Positions 27,795 through 37,610 of a DNA stretch of 64,000 nucleotides are shown one piece after another. This DNA comes from Belliella calami (GTDB lineage Bacteria; Bacteroidota; Bacteroidia; Cytophagales; Cyclobacteriaceae), in contig NZ_JAKZGS010000011.1 of the NCBI RefSeq assembly GCF_022549695.1, positions 81,914 to 145,913 of the forward strand, in the 5' to 3' direction. Numbering within the stretch: the first letter of the stretch is position 1; every line of letters begins with the position of its first letter. The notes beneath the pieces are model-generated. The model was not told the DNA's origin, made no database searches, and saw nothing but the letters and a program-made list of their open reading frames with translations. A program made the translations under genes and the position numbers.

Positions 27795-28568
27795 TTAGTC
27801 CTCGTTTGGAACACCTTCGATATTGGAAATTTGAGCCATGTATGGTCTGATTGGACTCCAGTCAGCTACTGACAATCCTCTCAAATCCAACGTTGCGCCA
27901 CCGTTTTCAGAAGCACCTGGTGTAGTGTCAAGCAATGCGCCAGCTTCCATCATTTCACCCAATACAGTCACATCAGTCACACCGGTGTTTCTCATGTTGA
28001 TTCTGTAAAGAGTCGTGAAGTTTTTGATAGTAGTCAAGCCAGTATTTCCCATAGGTACTTCTCTTAGGATAATTTCTTTCATTCCAGTATTTTTAGACAA
28101 AGCACTGATATCCGAAATTCCTCTTGTAGTATTTGCATTGAAATATGTCAATGTAGTGTATTCAGAGATAGGAGAAAGGTCTGTAACGGCAGTGTTGTTC
28201 ATTCTCAAATATTCGACCTTTTTTAAGTCTTTGATAGGATCAAGGTTCGTAACTTTGGTTGTTCCGAAGTGCAGGTAAGTTAGGTTTTCTGCGAATTCAA
28301 GACCAGTCAAGTCGGCTATTTCACTGATAGTTCCAGCGAAATCATCTCCGCCATCAATCGTAAGCTGTTCTAATCTTAGCATATCTTCAGATGTGATTGG
28401 TGCAGAAGCTTCCAATTCCAAAGCTAGTCTTACTTGCGTAGCTAAGTTTGTGTCTGGAATATTTACAATTTGAGGTGTATCAGGTTCTGGATCATCTGAA
28501 CAGCTAAAGCTGAATACGGCCACTAAGCAAAGGGTCAAAATTGACCAAGATTTGATAAAATTCTTCAT
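27795..28568 (-). CDS. Leucine-rich-repeat lipoprotein, internalin-like
   Basis: 257 residues. A lipoprotein signal (hydrophobic 8-21, lipobox FSFSC with Cys near 23) is followed by an acidic linker and five or six leucine-rich repeats of about 22 residues (LTYLHFGTTKVTNLDPIKDL, VEYLRMNNTAVTDLSPISEY, LYRINMRNTGVTDVTVLGEM). LRR lipoproteins of this kind act as surface adhesins or protein-binding scaffolds. It begins 11 bases after the propeller gene at 28580 and belongs to the same transcript. Confidence 0.82.
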   Translation of the reverse strand: MKNFIKSWSILTLCLVAVFSFSCSDDPEPDTPQIVNIPDTNLATQVRLALELEASAPITSEDMLRLEQLTIDGGDDFAGTISEIADLTGLEFAENLTYLHFGTTKVTNLDPIKDLKKVEYLRMNNTAVTDLSPISEYTTLTYFNANTTRGISDISALSKNTGMKEIILREVPMGNTGLTTIKNFTTLYRINMRNTGVTDVTVLGEMMEAGALLDTTPGASENGGATLDLRGLSVADWSPIRPYMAQISNIEGVPNED

Positions 28569-28579
28569 TTTGTTTGTGA

Positions 28580-29545
28580 TTAGTTGATTTTTAAATATTT
28601 GTAAAGATTAGGTCTTGTAGTGCTATTTAGTTCTTCACTTACTGTAAAGTAGTTTCCATCGAGGTCAAAGCAAATTGCTTCTCCCTGAGGTTCGCCAACA
28701 TATGGTGCTTTGATTGGCCTCCTGCTGAGCATTTGTACCATGCTTTCATCATCTGCTTTTTCCCAATAGAAAATTTCTTGTCTGTTTTTGATCAGTACTT
28801 TGTCTCCTGCTAGATTACTTGTGGCAGCAGATGTTTCTCTAAAGCCAAACTCGCCAGCTTTGAATGCAGCATCCTTAACTTCCGTTTTTTGTGGATATGG
28901 AAGTACATAAAGGAAAGAGACCACATCTCTTTTGGTAGCTAAGAAAATGTCAAGAGTAACTGGATCAACCAATAGACCTTCGGTATCATGACTTCCATCA
29001 GGGAATTCGAAATCTATCTTGTCTATTTCCAGATCTGAAAGCGTTATTGTCTGCCCTGAGTGTGACTCTTGATATTCAGGTTCTTTGAATCGGTATATTG
29101 TGTAAGAACCTCTTCTTTCTTGATTGTCACCAGTATCACCCACATATAGATACGTTTCACCTTTTTCAGGACCATTTGAAATCTCTATGTCTTCCCAATC
29201 TATATTTACTGTTCCTTCGATTCTATATCTGGTAATTATTTCACCGGTTTCAGCATCGATTAGGAATAGCATGTTTGTATTTCCTGAGTCTTGATGTGAC
29301 CAAAGTTTCCCTGGGTTTTTGTAACTATATGCCAGTCCTGATGCTTCTCTTAGCGCAACAGTCCCTTTTACTTCAGCAGATGGATTCCATTTTTCTGAAA
29401 AGGGCATTGAAAATGTATTGTAAACCGCTTTAAATGGTTCATGAGTTGACCAATTGTAACCAGTTTCAATAGGGTTGGAATCATCGACACATGATTGGCT
29501 AGATATAGCAAAAATCATCACGATGACTAGAAAATAATACTTCAT
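28580..29545 (-). CDS. Propeller-like lipoprotein, paralogue of 26617-27534
   Basis: 321 residues. A lipoprotein signal with SSQSC (Cys near 19) precedes the shared blocks EASGLAYSYK, LWSHQDSGN, NIDWEDIEISNGPEKGE and TYLYVGDTGDNQ, then SHDTEGLLVDP and EPQGEAICFDLDGNYFTVSE. The arrangement suggests a six- or seven-bladed, Asp-rich propeller displayed on the outer membrane. It sits just after an internal terminator and before the LRR lipoprotein in a TonB-receptor-linked cluster, which hints at binding or processing of a ligand for that receptor. Confidence 0.8.
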   Translation of the reverse strand: MKYYFLVIVMIFAISSQSCVDDSNPIETGYNWSTHEPFKAVYNTFSMPFSEKWNPSAEVKGTVALREASGLAYSYKNPGKLWSHQDSGNTNMLFLIDAETGEIITRYRIEGTVNIDWEDIEISNGPEKGETYLYVGDTGDNQERRGSYTIYRFKEPEYQESHSGQTITLSDLEIDKIDFEFPDGSHDTEGLLVDPVTLDIFLATKRDVVSFLYVLPYPQKTEVKDAAFKAGEFGFRETSAATSNLAGDKVLIKNRQEIFYWEKADDESMVQMLSRRPIKAPYVGEPQGEAICFDLDGNYFTVSEELNSTTRPNLYKYLKIN

Positions 29546-29554
29546 AAGGTTCTA

Positions 29555-29586
29555 ATAAAAATGGAGCGGAAAAATTCCGCTCCATT
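29555..29586 (-). terminator. Internal terminator or attenuator
   Basis: A perfect 12-bp stem (AATGGAGCGGAA at 29560-29571 with TTCCGCTCCATT at 29575-29586) and a T5 run on the minus strand lie directly after the stop of the beta-helix gene. It would lower read-through from the receptor and beta-helix genes into the propeller and LRR genes. Confidence 0.8.
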
Positions 29587-29596
29587 GAGAGTTTGA

Positions 29597-31003
29597 TTAG
29601 TTTCTTGCTCCGAATGCTCCGAAGTGAGCTTTTGGAGCAGGAGGAGCGAAGTTTAATGCTCCGTCCAAAGAAGTGTAAGCAGCATGAACAGGTTCGAAAT
29701 CTGTTTTTCCACCAGTCAAGGCTGGAGAACCTGCTTTTAGATGGAAATCTGCATTTGCTGGAATAGGGTCAATGTTTCTAGCCAAAGGATCAGTGCTTAC
29801 ATTTGAATTACCACCAAAAGTGAATGAACTTGGATCATAATTTTCAAACATTGGATCATTTTCTTTTGGAGCACCTGCGATGTCAGTAGTAGGAACTGGA
29901 GTTCTAGGATCATTTCCAATCAAGCCTACTGATGTTGTAGCACTGGTAGGGTAGAATTCATCTGTGATCGTTTGTACTGCACCATAGTTCCAGTTGTAAC
30001 CATAATTGATTGATTCCACTCTTGGCTGAGATTCACCCGAGACGAGTCTTAGTCCAAATCTGTTGTTGACCAAAAGGTTGTTGTGAACATCACCATAAGC
30101 GTCAGATTCATAGTTTAATCCCGCACCTCTACCTGGCTCAGACCTTCTGTAGCCTGAGTTGAGGATAGTGTTATTGTAGAAATTAGTGTGACATTTACCT
30201 CTTTCTCCTGGTCCTGTATCAGCTGATTTAAGACCATTGGTAGCTAGGTTATAGAAAAGGTTGAACCCAAAATCACCAGAAGTTCCAGCTTTGATATTCA
30301 CCGCATCACCACCAGTTCCACCTGTTACTTCAAAGGTGTTGTATGTCATCAAAGTTTTTCCACCGTTGATTCTGATTGCGTCATCTGGGCAGAATGCTAT
30401 TCTTGAATTATTCAAAACAAATATACCATCCTGTCTCATTTCATTTTGTCTGATATAGTAAATGGCATAACTAGCATCTCCAGCGCTCAATTCACCTCCA
30501 CCACCTGTAGATGGTTGGGTCATTACATTTTCTTCTCTAGCAGCACCACCGGCATGAAGGATGTCTGTGTAAAGGATTACCAAGTCACCAGCTACGTTTG
30601 TGCCGATTACACCACCCCAAAGCTGGCCAGTTCCATTGTTTTTTGGAGAATTGATAAGTGCTTCTGATGCAGTCAGGGTAACTCTTGCACCTTCTTCACC
30701 TTGAATATACAATGATCCCAAAACCTCAATAAACCATGCTTCACCATTTGTTCCTTCTTGAAATTCAAGTGTAACTCCAGCAGGAATTGTCACTGATTGG
30801 TTTGCAGGTACGGTCAAGTCTCCAACAACCTTGTAAGTCTCGCCTCTTTCAAATTCGATCTCATTCATATTTCCAGAAATACCTTCAAGTACTTCTTCTG
30901 GATTTTCATCGATAGGATCTATTTCTCCATTATCATCACAGCTCATGATAGCCATTGACAATAATGCTAATAATAGAAGTGATTTAATCGTTCTCATATT
31001 CAT
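29597..31003 (-). CDS. Right-handed beta-helix lipoprotein
   Basis: 468 residues (an inner Met at 30997 is an alternative start). The lipobox is LSMAIMSC with Cys near 22. VSTIPAGVTLEFQEG-type edges near residue 75 and the repeated Asn/Gly-rich turns (HAGGAAREENV, FVLNNSRIAFCPDDAIRING, NNLLVNNRFGLRLVSG) are typical of a parallel beta-helix, as in surface proteins annotated as T9SS-type or pectate-lyase-like. No catalytic Asp or Lys arrangement of pectate lyase is evident. It is 23 bases downstream of the TonB receptor and co-transcribed with it. Confidence 0.82.
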   Translation of the reverse strand: MNMRTIKSLLLLALLSMAIMSCDDNGEIDPIDENPEEVLEGISGNMNEIEFERGETYKVVGDLTVPANQSVTIPAGVTLEFQEGTNGEAWFIEVLGSLYIQGEEGARVTLTASEALINSPKNNGTGQLWGGVIGTNVAGDLVILYTDILHAGGAAREENVMTQPSTGGGGELSAGDASYAIYYIRQNEMRQDGIFVLNNSRIAFCPDDAIRINGGKTLMTYNTFEVTGGTGGDAVNIKAGTSGDFGFNLFYNLATNGLKSADTGPGERGKCHTNFYNNTILNSGYRRSEPGRGAGLNYESDAYGDVHNNLLVNNRFGLRLVSGESQPRVESINYGYNWNYGAVQTITDEFYPTSATTSVGLIGNDPRTPVPTTDIAGAPKENDPMFENYDPSSFTFGGNSNVSTDPLARNIDPIPANADFHLKAGSPALTGGKTDFEPVHAAYTSLDGALNFAPPAPKAHFGAFGARN

Positions 31004-31026
31004 TATAGTTTAGTTGTAATTCTTAT

Positions 31027-33828
31027 TTAAAGTGTATAGCGAACGCCCAACCTGAATGATTGTCCAAAAAGGTCTCTTCTAACATTTGCGATGTTGAAAG
31101 GATCAGTTTGATATGGGTATGGGTCAGTTGGGATTGTAAGTGGTTTTTTGATATATAGTTGATAGGGTGTGTTAAGGATATTGTTGACTTTCGCAAAAAG
31201 CACCATGCCATTTTTGAAACCTTTGTCTATTGAAAAATCCAATTGAGTCATCGGTTTCATATACTGATCAGCACCCAAGAATGGAGAGACTACTGCTATC
31301 CTTTCACCAGCATAATTCCCCACCAATTGGATATCCAACATGGCATTTTGGTTTTTGTATAGTAAACTCAGATTTGCGATGTGGTCAGACTGACCCTGTA
31401 GTGGACGTGTTTGATTCACTACAGAATTGGTTCTGTCCTCATTTATCAAAACTTTACTAGTCATGATTTCAGAATTTGTAAATGTGTAATTCATTCTGAT
31501 ACCAAACTGACTGAAATACTTGGTGTAATCGACTTCTACCCCAAAGTTGGTTGCGTCAGCAAAGTTTTGAGGAAGAATAGTCCTCGCGTTCGTAACTGAT
31601 CCATCACTCTCAGGTTGAGGAAAGCCGTATTCTATAGGATCAATTATTTTTTTGTAAAAAACACCTATCAATATTTGGTCAGCACCAGATGGGAAAAATT
31701 CATATCTCAAATCAGCACTATGTCCGATGGAAGGTCTTAAGTTTTCATTACCTCTTTCAGTAAAAAACGAATCACCTCCTCCAGCACTTCTGATTGTTGG
31801 TACTATTTCATAAAAACCTGGTCGGCTTATCCCTTTGAAATAAGTTGCTCTTAGATTTGTCTTGTTGTTGATGCTATGTTTGATGCTAGCAGACGGGAAG
31901 ATGTTTAAATAGTCTTGTTCCTTTTTCAGTTCAGTATTGTTGCTATTAGCTGAGATTGAATTTATTTCATATCCCTGAAAAGTTTGCTCTGCTCTCACTC
32001 CAGCTTGGAAGTTGGTTTTGTTTACCGTAACACTGGCATTGACATATCCCGCATAAATATTTTCATATGCATCATACACAAGGTTACTTCTATCCCCACT
32101 TCCTAAAGGGTTTGCCATTGCAGTGAATCGGACTTCTCCGAAATCATCCCAATCAACCCCTCTGAATTGCCCGAATATCTGTGCATAATTGTAAAAGTTA
32201 AAATAGTTGTCTCTAACTTTATTTCTTCCTAATGCTCCAAATAGGATTTCGGTTTTTTCATTGATAATATTGGGATTGTATTTGAAATCTACATAAAGTG
32301 AAATGTCATCGTCCCGATTTCTTTCCCAAGCTCTAGAGTTTCTCGTTCCTTGAAAATAAAGAGATTCGTTAATGATCCTATTTTCTTCAGTGATAAGCGT
32401 ACCTGCTCTTGAAAACACTCCATCATCAGGTCTGTCGTTTAGGGCGGAAGAGTAGATTGCCATCCAATTGGCTTGAAGATTTGGCAAAAGCTGATGTTCT
32501 CCTCTTAGATCCGCTGTGGTTATCGATTGGAAAATATTGCTAAATCTTGTTATTGGATAAACAGAAATGTTTGTAGTAGCCACAAAAGACTCTCTTCTCA
32601 CTTGATCTCTTACTCTGAATTCGTTCAGAAGATAGTGTCCTAGGTATAAGCTAAACTTGTTTTTTGGATTTAGATTGTAATCCAATTTCCCATGTACAGC
32701 TGCTCTTGTTTGTTGGGAGCTTGTTTCTCTTTCAATCAACCTTCGCATATCCAGCGGATTCCCTAAGTTGAAGTTTGGTTCTGGATCATAAAAATAATTG
32801 GAAACAGGACGGTAAGAGTTTTGAAAACTTCCACCAAGCATCACTCCAAGTTTGTTGTCTAAATATCTATTTCCAAAAGTGAGATTAGCAAAAACATCTG
32901 GCATTGCTTTGCTTAAATCTCTGTTGATCATGTTTTCTACAGGGAAATCATCAGGTGTAGCTCTATAATTTGGACCGAATTGTTCTTTCGGTGAAAGCTT
33001 GTTCAAATTGGAGCGATCATAAGTTTGGAATGGCCTATCAAAATTCAGAGCATTGTAGCCAATTTGAAAGTCTCCTTCTATCATCAATTGTTCTGGAGCG
33101 CTTTTCATCACCATATTGACAGTTCCACCTATTGCATCGGCTTCCATGTTTGCTGTGAGTGATTTATAAACCTCCAATCTCTCCAAAAGTACAGCTGGAA
33201 AAATATCTAAAGGAACGAATCGATTTTCATTGTCGGGAGAAGGGATTTTGATGCCGTTGACTAAGGTGTTGTTGTACCTTTTGTCCATTCCCCTTACGAT
33301 AGCATATTGTGGATCACCACTTGCATTTCTTTCTATAGATAGTCCCGAAACACGTTGGATCACATTTGCTACAGTGATGTCTGGAGATAACTGAATTTGT
33401 CTAGCAGAGATTACATTTAGGACACTTGCAGAGTTTCTTTCAAGTTGTCGGGCTTGGATATCTGTTCCTCGTGCACCTGAGGTAACTACAAATTCTGATA
33501 GGACTGCTTCATCAAATTCAAGATCAAAATCCTGAGTAGCTGTAGCACTTGGACTATTTACTTCTACAATTGCATTGATGGTAGCATAACCTACATAGGA
33601 AACAGTCAGATTATAAGTGCCTTGCGGGATGTTATTGAAAGAATACACACCATCAAGACCGGTAATAGTAGTATTCCCATATGCCGCGTCGGCACTTTTA
33701 ATAACTACATTCGCTCCAATAAGGAGTTCTTTACTAGAAGTATCTCTGATTTTTCCGTTAATCTTAGCAGCAAACAAATCAGAAGAACCTATTAGCAAAA
33801 ATGACAATAACAATAACTTGATCTTCAT
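31027..33828 (-). CDS. TonB-dependent outer-membrane receptor with carboxypeptidase-regulatory-like N-terminus
   Basis: 933 residues. A signal peptide (1-20) precedes a CarboxypepD_reg-like Ig domain (about 22-112, KINGKIRDTSSKELLIGANV, then YNLTVSYVGYATI), a plug domain (about 125-260, VTVANVIQRVSGLSIERN) and a 22-strand-type barrel ending in FRLGVRYTL. There is no SusD partner beside it, so it is closer to iron/siderophore or other small-ligand receptors than to SusCD glycan systems. The substrate is undetermined. It leads a cluster with a beta-helix lipoprotein, a propeller lipoprotein and an LRR lipoprotein. Confidence 0.93.
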   Translation of the reverse strand: MKIKLLLLSFLLIGSSDLFAAKINGKIRDTSSKELLIGANVVIKSADAAYGNTTITGLDGVYSFNNIPQGTYNLTVSYVGYATINAIVEVNSPSATATQDFDLEFDEAVLSEFVVTSGARGTDIQARQLERNSASVLNVISARQIQLSPDITVANVIQRVSGLSIERNASGDPQYAIVRGMDKRYNNTLVNGIKIPSPDNENRFVPLDIFPAVLLERLEVYKSLTANMEADAIGGTVNMVMKSAPEQLMIEGDFQIGYNALNFDRPFQTYDRSNLNKLSPKEQFGPNYRATPDDFPVENMINRDLSKAMPDVFANLTFGNRYLDNKLGVMLGGSFQNSYRPVSNYFYDPEPNFNLGNPLDMRRLIERETSSQQTRAAVHGKLDYNLNPKNKFSLYLGHYLLNEFRVRDQVRRESFVATTNISVYPITRFSNIFQSITTADLRGEHQLLPNLQANWMAIYSSALNDRPDDGVFSRAGTLITEENRIINESLYFQGTRNSRAWERNRDDDISLYVDFKYNPNIINEKTEILFGALGRNKVRDNYFNFYNYAQIFGQFRGVDWDDFGEVRFTAMANPLGSGDRSNLVYDAYENIYAGYVNASVTVNKTNFQAGVRAEQTFQGYEINSISANSNNTELKKEQDYLNIFPSASIKHSINNKTNLRATYFKGISRPGFYEIVPTIRSAGGGDSFFTERGNENLRPSIGHSADLRYEFFPSGADQILIGVFYKKIIDPIEYGFPQPESDGSVTNARTILPQNFADATNFGVEVDYTKYFSQFGIRMNYTFTNSEIMTSKVLINEDRTNSVVNQTRPLQGQSDHIANLSLLYKNQNAMLDIQLVGNYAGERIAVVSPFLGADQYMKPMTQLDFSIDKGFKNGMVLFAKVNNILNTPYQLYIKKPLTIPTDPYPYQTDPFNIANVRRDLFGQSFRLGVRYTL

Positions 33829-34260
33829 ACCGCAAAGTTGCGACCGCTAGTTTGCTATATCATTTCCGAAATATTTTCAAATTGTTATTATAGCATTGTT
33901 TAATGTTTCCTTAAAGTTAATATAGTGTTTTGTTAAAGTTTAATTAATATTAACAAGGTGTTAAATATTTGTAATTGAGGTTTTTATATGTTGTTTTTCA
34001 CACTTAGATAACAATATTAGGATGAAAATAATTGATCAAAAAATTTCGGCGTCTTCTTCAATTCAGGAATTGATTTTGAAAAAACAGTAATTTTCACCTG
34101 TTAGGAGAAAAATTTATCAGGACAGCGAAGTCAAGTCGATAATACATCTACTTTTAATTCAATTTTATAATTATTGGCATTTTCCAGTAATGAATTAAAG
34201 CAATCCATCATGGAGCTGAGAATCATACTTTATTTTAACCTTTTCCAGATTTTTGAAGAC
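33829..34260. other. Intergenic region, about 430 bp
   Basis: Very AT-rich, without a convincing gene; one 22-codon frame near 34022 looks like chance. The part next to 33828 must contain the receptor promoter: CAACTTTG, one mismatch from TAnnTTTG, lies close to the start on the minus strand. Confidence 0.4.
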
Positions 34261-34292
34261 AAAAAAAAGCGGCTAGAACATCTAGCCGCTTT
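34261..34292 (-). terminator. Terminator of clpC
   Basis: A perfect 11-bp stem (AAAGCGGCTAG at 34266-34276 with CTAGCCGCTTT at 34282-34292), loop AACAT and a T8 run on the minus strand, 25 bases after the clpC stop. Confidence 0.93.
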
Positions 34293-34316
34293 ATGTATTT
34301 CTTGATCAACTTGATC

Positions 34317-36851
34317 TTACTCTGCGTTTTCTTTTTTATTTACTGTGATACTTAGTTCCTCTCCTTCACCAGAGTAATCAGCAGTGATAACATCTCCTTC
34401 GGAAAGTTCACCTTTGAGGATTTCCTCAGCAAGAGCATCTTCAAGATACTTTTGGATTGCTCTGTTCAGAGGCCTAGCTCCATACTGTTGATCATATCCT
34501 TTTTCTGCTAAGAAATCTTTCGCTTTGTCAGTCAGCTCAATTTTATATCCCAAATCCGTAATTCTTCCGAATAGCTTATTTAAGCTGATTTCTATGATTT
34601 GATGAATATGTGACTTTTCTAGTGAGTTGAATACAACCACATCATCCAATCTATTCAAGAATTCTGGACTAAAAGCCTTTTTCAAAGCACTTTGGATAGT
34701 AGATTTCATCACTTCATCCATATTGTCAGTTTTGGCTTTGTTGGCAAAACCAATTCCTGCACCGAAATCTTTCAGGTCTCTTACTCCGATATTGGAAGTC
34801 ATGATGATAATAGTATTTCTGAAATCTACCCTTCTTCCCAATCCATCTGTCAGAATGCCATCATCCAATACTTGAAGTAAGATATTGAATACATCTGGAT
34901 GAGCTTTCTCGATTTCATCCAAAAGAACTACAGAATACGGTTTTCTTCTAACTTTCTCAGTAAGCTGTCCACCTTCTTCGTAACCTACATATCCTGGAGG
35001 TGCTCCAACCAATCTTGATACAGAGAATTTCTCCATATATTCTGACATATCAATTCGTACTAGAGAATCATCTTTGTCAAATAGGTATGTAGCTAGCATT
35101 TTGGCCAATTCCGTTTTTCCAACACCCGTTGGTCCTAGAAATATAAATGAACCAATTGGCTTTTTCGGATCTTTCAGACCAACTCTAGTTCTTTGAATTG
35201 CCTTCGTGAGCTTTTTGATTGCCTCGTCTTGCCCAATTACTTTTCCTTTAAGCTCTTCTGACATATTCAGCAATTTTGCTCCTTCTTTTTGAGCAATTCT
35301 TTTGGCAGGGATTCCTGTCATCATTGCAATCACTTCAGCTACATTGTCTTCTTCGACTTTGTACCTTTTTGATTTGCTATCCTCTTCCCACTTTACCTTG
35401 GCAGTTTCCAATTGTTCCAAGAGTTTTTTCTCTTTGTCACGCAATTGGGCAGCTTCTTCATATTTCTGGCTTTTGACAACCCGGTTTTTTTCAACTTTGA
35501 TTTGCTCCACTTCCTCTTCCAGCTTCAAAATATCTTCCGGAACATGGATGTTGTTGATATGAACACGTGCACCTGCTTCATCCAAGATATCTATTGCCTT
35601 ATCTGGTAAAAATCTATCAGAGATATATCTGTCAGAAAGTTTTACACAAGCTTCGATAGCTTCGTTAGTATAGATGACATTGTGGTGGTCTTCGTATTTG
35701 TCTTTGATATTGTTAAGGATTTGGACAGTTTCTTCTGGAGTGGTAGCATCTACCATTACCATTTGAAATCTTCTTGCCAAGGCTCCATCTTTCTCAATAT
35801 ACTGTCTGTATTCATCAAGTGTGGTGGCACCTATACATTGAATTTCGCCTCTTGCCAAGGCTGGTTTGAACATGTTGGAAGCATCAAGTGATCCACTTGC
35901 TCCACCAGCTCCTACGATAGTATGAAGTTCATCTATAAAAAGAATCACATTTGGAGATTTTTCAAGCTCGTTCATCACGGCCTTCATTCTTTCCTCAAAT
36001 TGACCTCTGTATTTGGTACCAGCTACCAAAGATGCCAAATCAAGTGTCACAACTCTTTTATTAAATAAGACTCTTGATACTTTTTTCTGAATGATTCTCA
36101 ATGCTAAACCTTCTGCAATTGCAGTTTTACCTACACCTGGTTCACCGATCAAGATTGGATTGTTTTTCTTCCTTCTCGACAAAATCTGCGCGACACGCTC
36201 AATTTCCTTTTCTCTACCTATGATTGGGTCAAGTTTGTCGTCCTCTGCCATTTTGGTTAGGTCTCTACCGAAATTATCCAAAACTGGAGTTCTAGATTTT
36301 TCGGCACCAGGTTTTGTAGATCCACTTGATGATCCACTACCTGAAGAAGAACCGAACAGCTTACTGCCATCTTCATCCGGATCATCAGCTTCCGCTTTAG
36401 ATCTCGGACCTGAATCAGTCTGAAATTCCAACATCTCCTTTACGGAATCATAGTTGGTATCGAATTTCTGTAAAATTTGAGTGGCAATATTGTCTTCATC
36501 GCGCAGAATAGATAGCAACAGGTGTTCTGTTCCAATCAAAGCACTTTTGAAAATTTTAGCTTCTAAATAAGTGATTTTTAATACTTTCTCCGACTGCCTA
36601 GTCAATGGAATGTTGGCAAGGTTTTTTACATTGTGGTTTGCAGTGCCTTTGACTGCACGCTCCACAGAATTCCTCAGTTCGTCCAGAGGAACGCCTAACT
36701 TTTTCAATATGGAAACAGCCACGCCTTCACCCTCACGAATCATACCCAACAAGAGGTGTTCCGTACCTATGTAATCATGACCTAAGCGCAAAGCCTCTTC
36801 GCGACTTAGTGAGATCACCTCTTTGACTCTGTTTGAAAATTTTGCTTCCAT
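34317..36851 (-). CDS. clpC: ATP-dependent Clp protease ATP-binding subunit ClpC
   Basis: 844 residues. Two Clp_N repeats (about 1-145) are followed by a Ser/Gly-rich linker (GSSSGSGSSSGSTK), a first AAA+ domain with Walker A GEPGVGKT, a UVR/middle coiled-coil domain (EEAAQLRDKEKKLLEQL), a second AAA+ domain with GPTGVGKT, the pore-loop and arginine-finger region (GAPPGYVGYEEGGQLTE) and an IGF tripeptide (AGIGFANK) that docks ClpP. It unfolds substrates for ClpP in cytoplasmic protein quality control. It is followed by its own terminator; a WbqC-like gene lies 80 bases upstream. Confidence 0.96.
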   Translation of the reverse strand: MEAKFSNRVKEVISLSREEALRLGHDYIGTEHLLLGMIREGEGVAVSILKKLGVPLDELRNSVERAVKGTANHNVKNLANIPLTRQSEKVLKITYLEAKIFKSALIGTEHLLLSILRDEDNIATQILQKFDTNYDSVKEMLEFQTDSGPRSKAEADDPDEDGSKLFGSSSGSGSSSGSTKPGAEKSRTPVLDNFGRDLTKMAEDDKLDPIIGREKEIERVAQILSRRKKNNPILIGEPGVGKTAIAEGLALRIIQKKVSRVLFNKRVVTLDLASLVAGTKYRGQFEERMKAVMNELEKSPNVILFIDELHTIVGAGGASGSLDASNMFKPALARGEIQCIGATTLDEYRQYIEKDGALARRFQMVMVDATTPEETVQILNNIKDKYEDHHNVIYTNEAIEACVKLSDRYISDRFLPDKAIDILDEAGARVHINNIHVPEDILKLEEEVEQIKVEKNRVVKSQKYEEAAQLRDKEKKLLEQLETAKVKWEEDSKSKRYKVEEDNVAEVIAMMTGIPAKRIAQKEGAKLLNMSEELKGKVIGQDEAIKKLTKAIQRTRVGLKDPKKPIGSFIFLGPTGVGKTELAKMLATYLFDKDDSLVRIDMSEYMEKFSVSRLVGAPPGYVGYEEGGQLTEKVRRKPYSVVLLDEIEKAHPDVFNILLQVLDDGILTDGLGRRVDFRNTIIIMTSNIGVRDLKDFGAGIGFANKAKTDNMDEVMKSTIQSALKKAFSPEFLNRLDDVVVFNSLEKSHIHQIIEISLNKLFGRITDLGYKIELTDKAKDFLAEKGYDQQYGARPLNRAIQKYLEDALAEEILKGELSEGDVITADYSGEGEELSITVNKKENAE

Positions 36852-36931
36852 TTATATCCTTTCTAAATGATTTGAAATCTTTACTAATGTTAAAGAATTT
36901 GTTTTAAAAACACAATTCTTTTAACGTTTGT

Positions 36932-37552
36932 TCAATGATTTTTTTGAGACTTTACCAAAATATTACTCGATTCCGGACCAACACAAAATAATAAATCAAT
37001 GATACTTAAATTTGGAACAAAGTCTAAGCCAAACAATTGGCTGTAGGGAGCTGGTTGATAGATGTTGCGATCTTCAAACGGGCTTTTTGCACTTATTAAA
37101 CCTCTTATGTCAATTGATTCGCTGTTTGTATCAGATTTATCAAGCTTCATTACTTTTATGTCCAACTGAAGTAGTTTCAGACAAACTGTCAGTAGTTCCA
37201 TGTTGAAATCGGTTAATAAGTCAATCTTTTTTTGAAACACTTCCTCAATGTATGGAAAATAATATTCAAAAAAGGGTGCTTTTCCATAAGCGCTTTGGAT
37301 TCCTCTCAAATGTACATTTACCCACTTTTGATTATAATCGATTTTGACAAGCTCTGTTCTGATTTTTTTATTGCCACCCAAAACAGGGATACTCAGTGTT
37401 TCTACCTTATTTGCGAGTCTTATTTGGCAGCGATTTCTATATGTTTGCTTTTGATAATTTTCTTGAATGTCCAATAAAACCATTTTCTCATTATGAATAG
37501 CTACAAAATGTTCAATGGGAGGTAGATAAAATAACTCTGTGATTATGGGCAT
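36932..37552 (-). CDS. WbqC family protein
   Basis: 206 residues. LPPIEHFVAI at the N-terminus, followed by YRNRCQIRLANKVETLSIPV and INKxW-type WVNVHLRGIQSAYGKAPFFE, is the conserved WbqC pattern. WbqC-like proteins occur in O-antigen and other polysaccharide clusters but also alone in Bacteroidota; their biochemical role is not settled. It is a short member without extra domains, and lies 58 bases after the Sua5-like gene in a minus-strand run. Confidence 0.78.
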   Translation of the reverse strand: MPIITELFYLPPIEHFVAIHNEKMVLLDIQENYQKQTYRNRCQIRLANKVETLSIPVLGGNKKIRTELVKIDYNQKWVNVHLRGIQSAYGKAPFFEYYFPYIEEVFQKKIDLLTDFNMELLTVCLKLLQLDIKVMKLDKSDTNSESIDIRGLISAKSPFEDRNIYQPAPYSQLFGLDFVPNLSIIDLLFCVGPESSNILVKSQKNH

Positions 37553-37610
37553 TGTATTTTTGATGATTGGGGTGTTAATTAGCTTTTGAAATTTTATTTA
37601 AGAAGAATTT

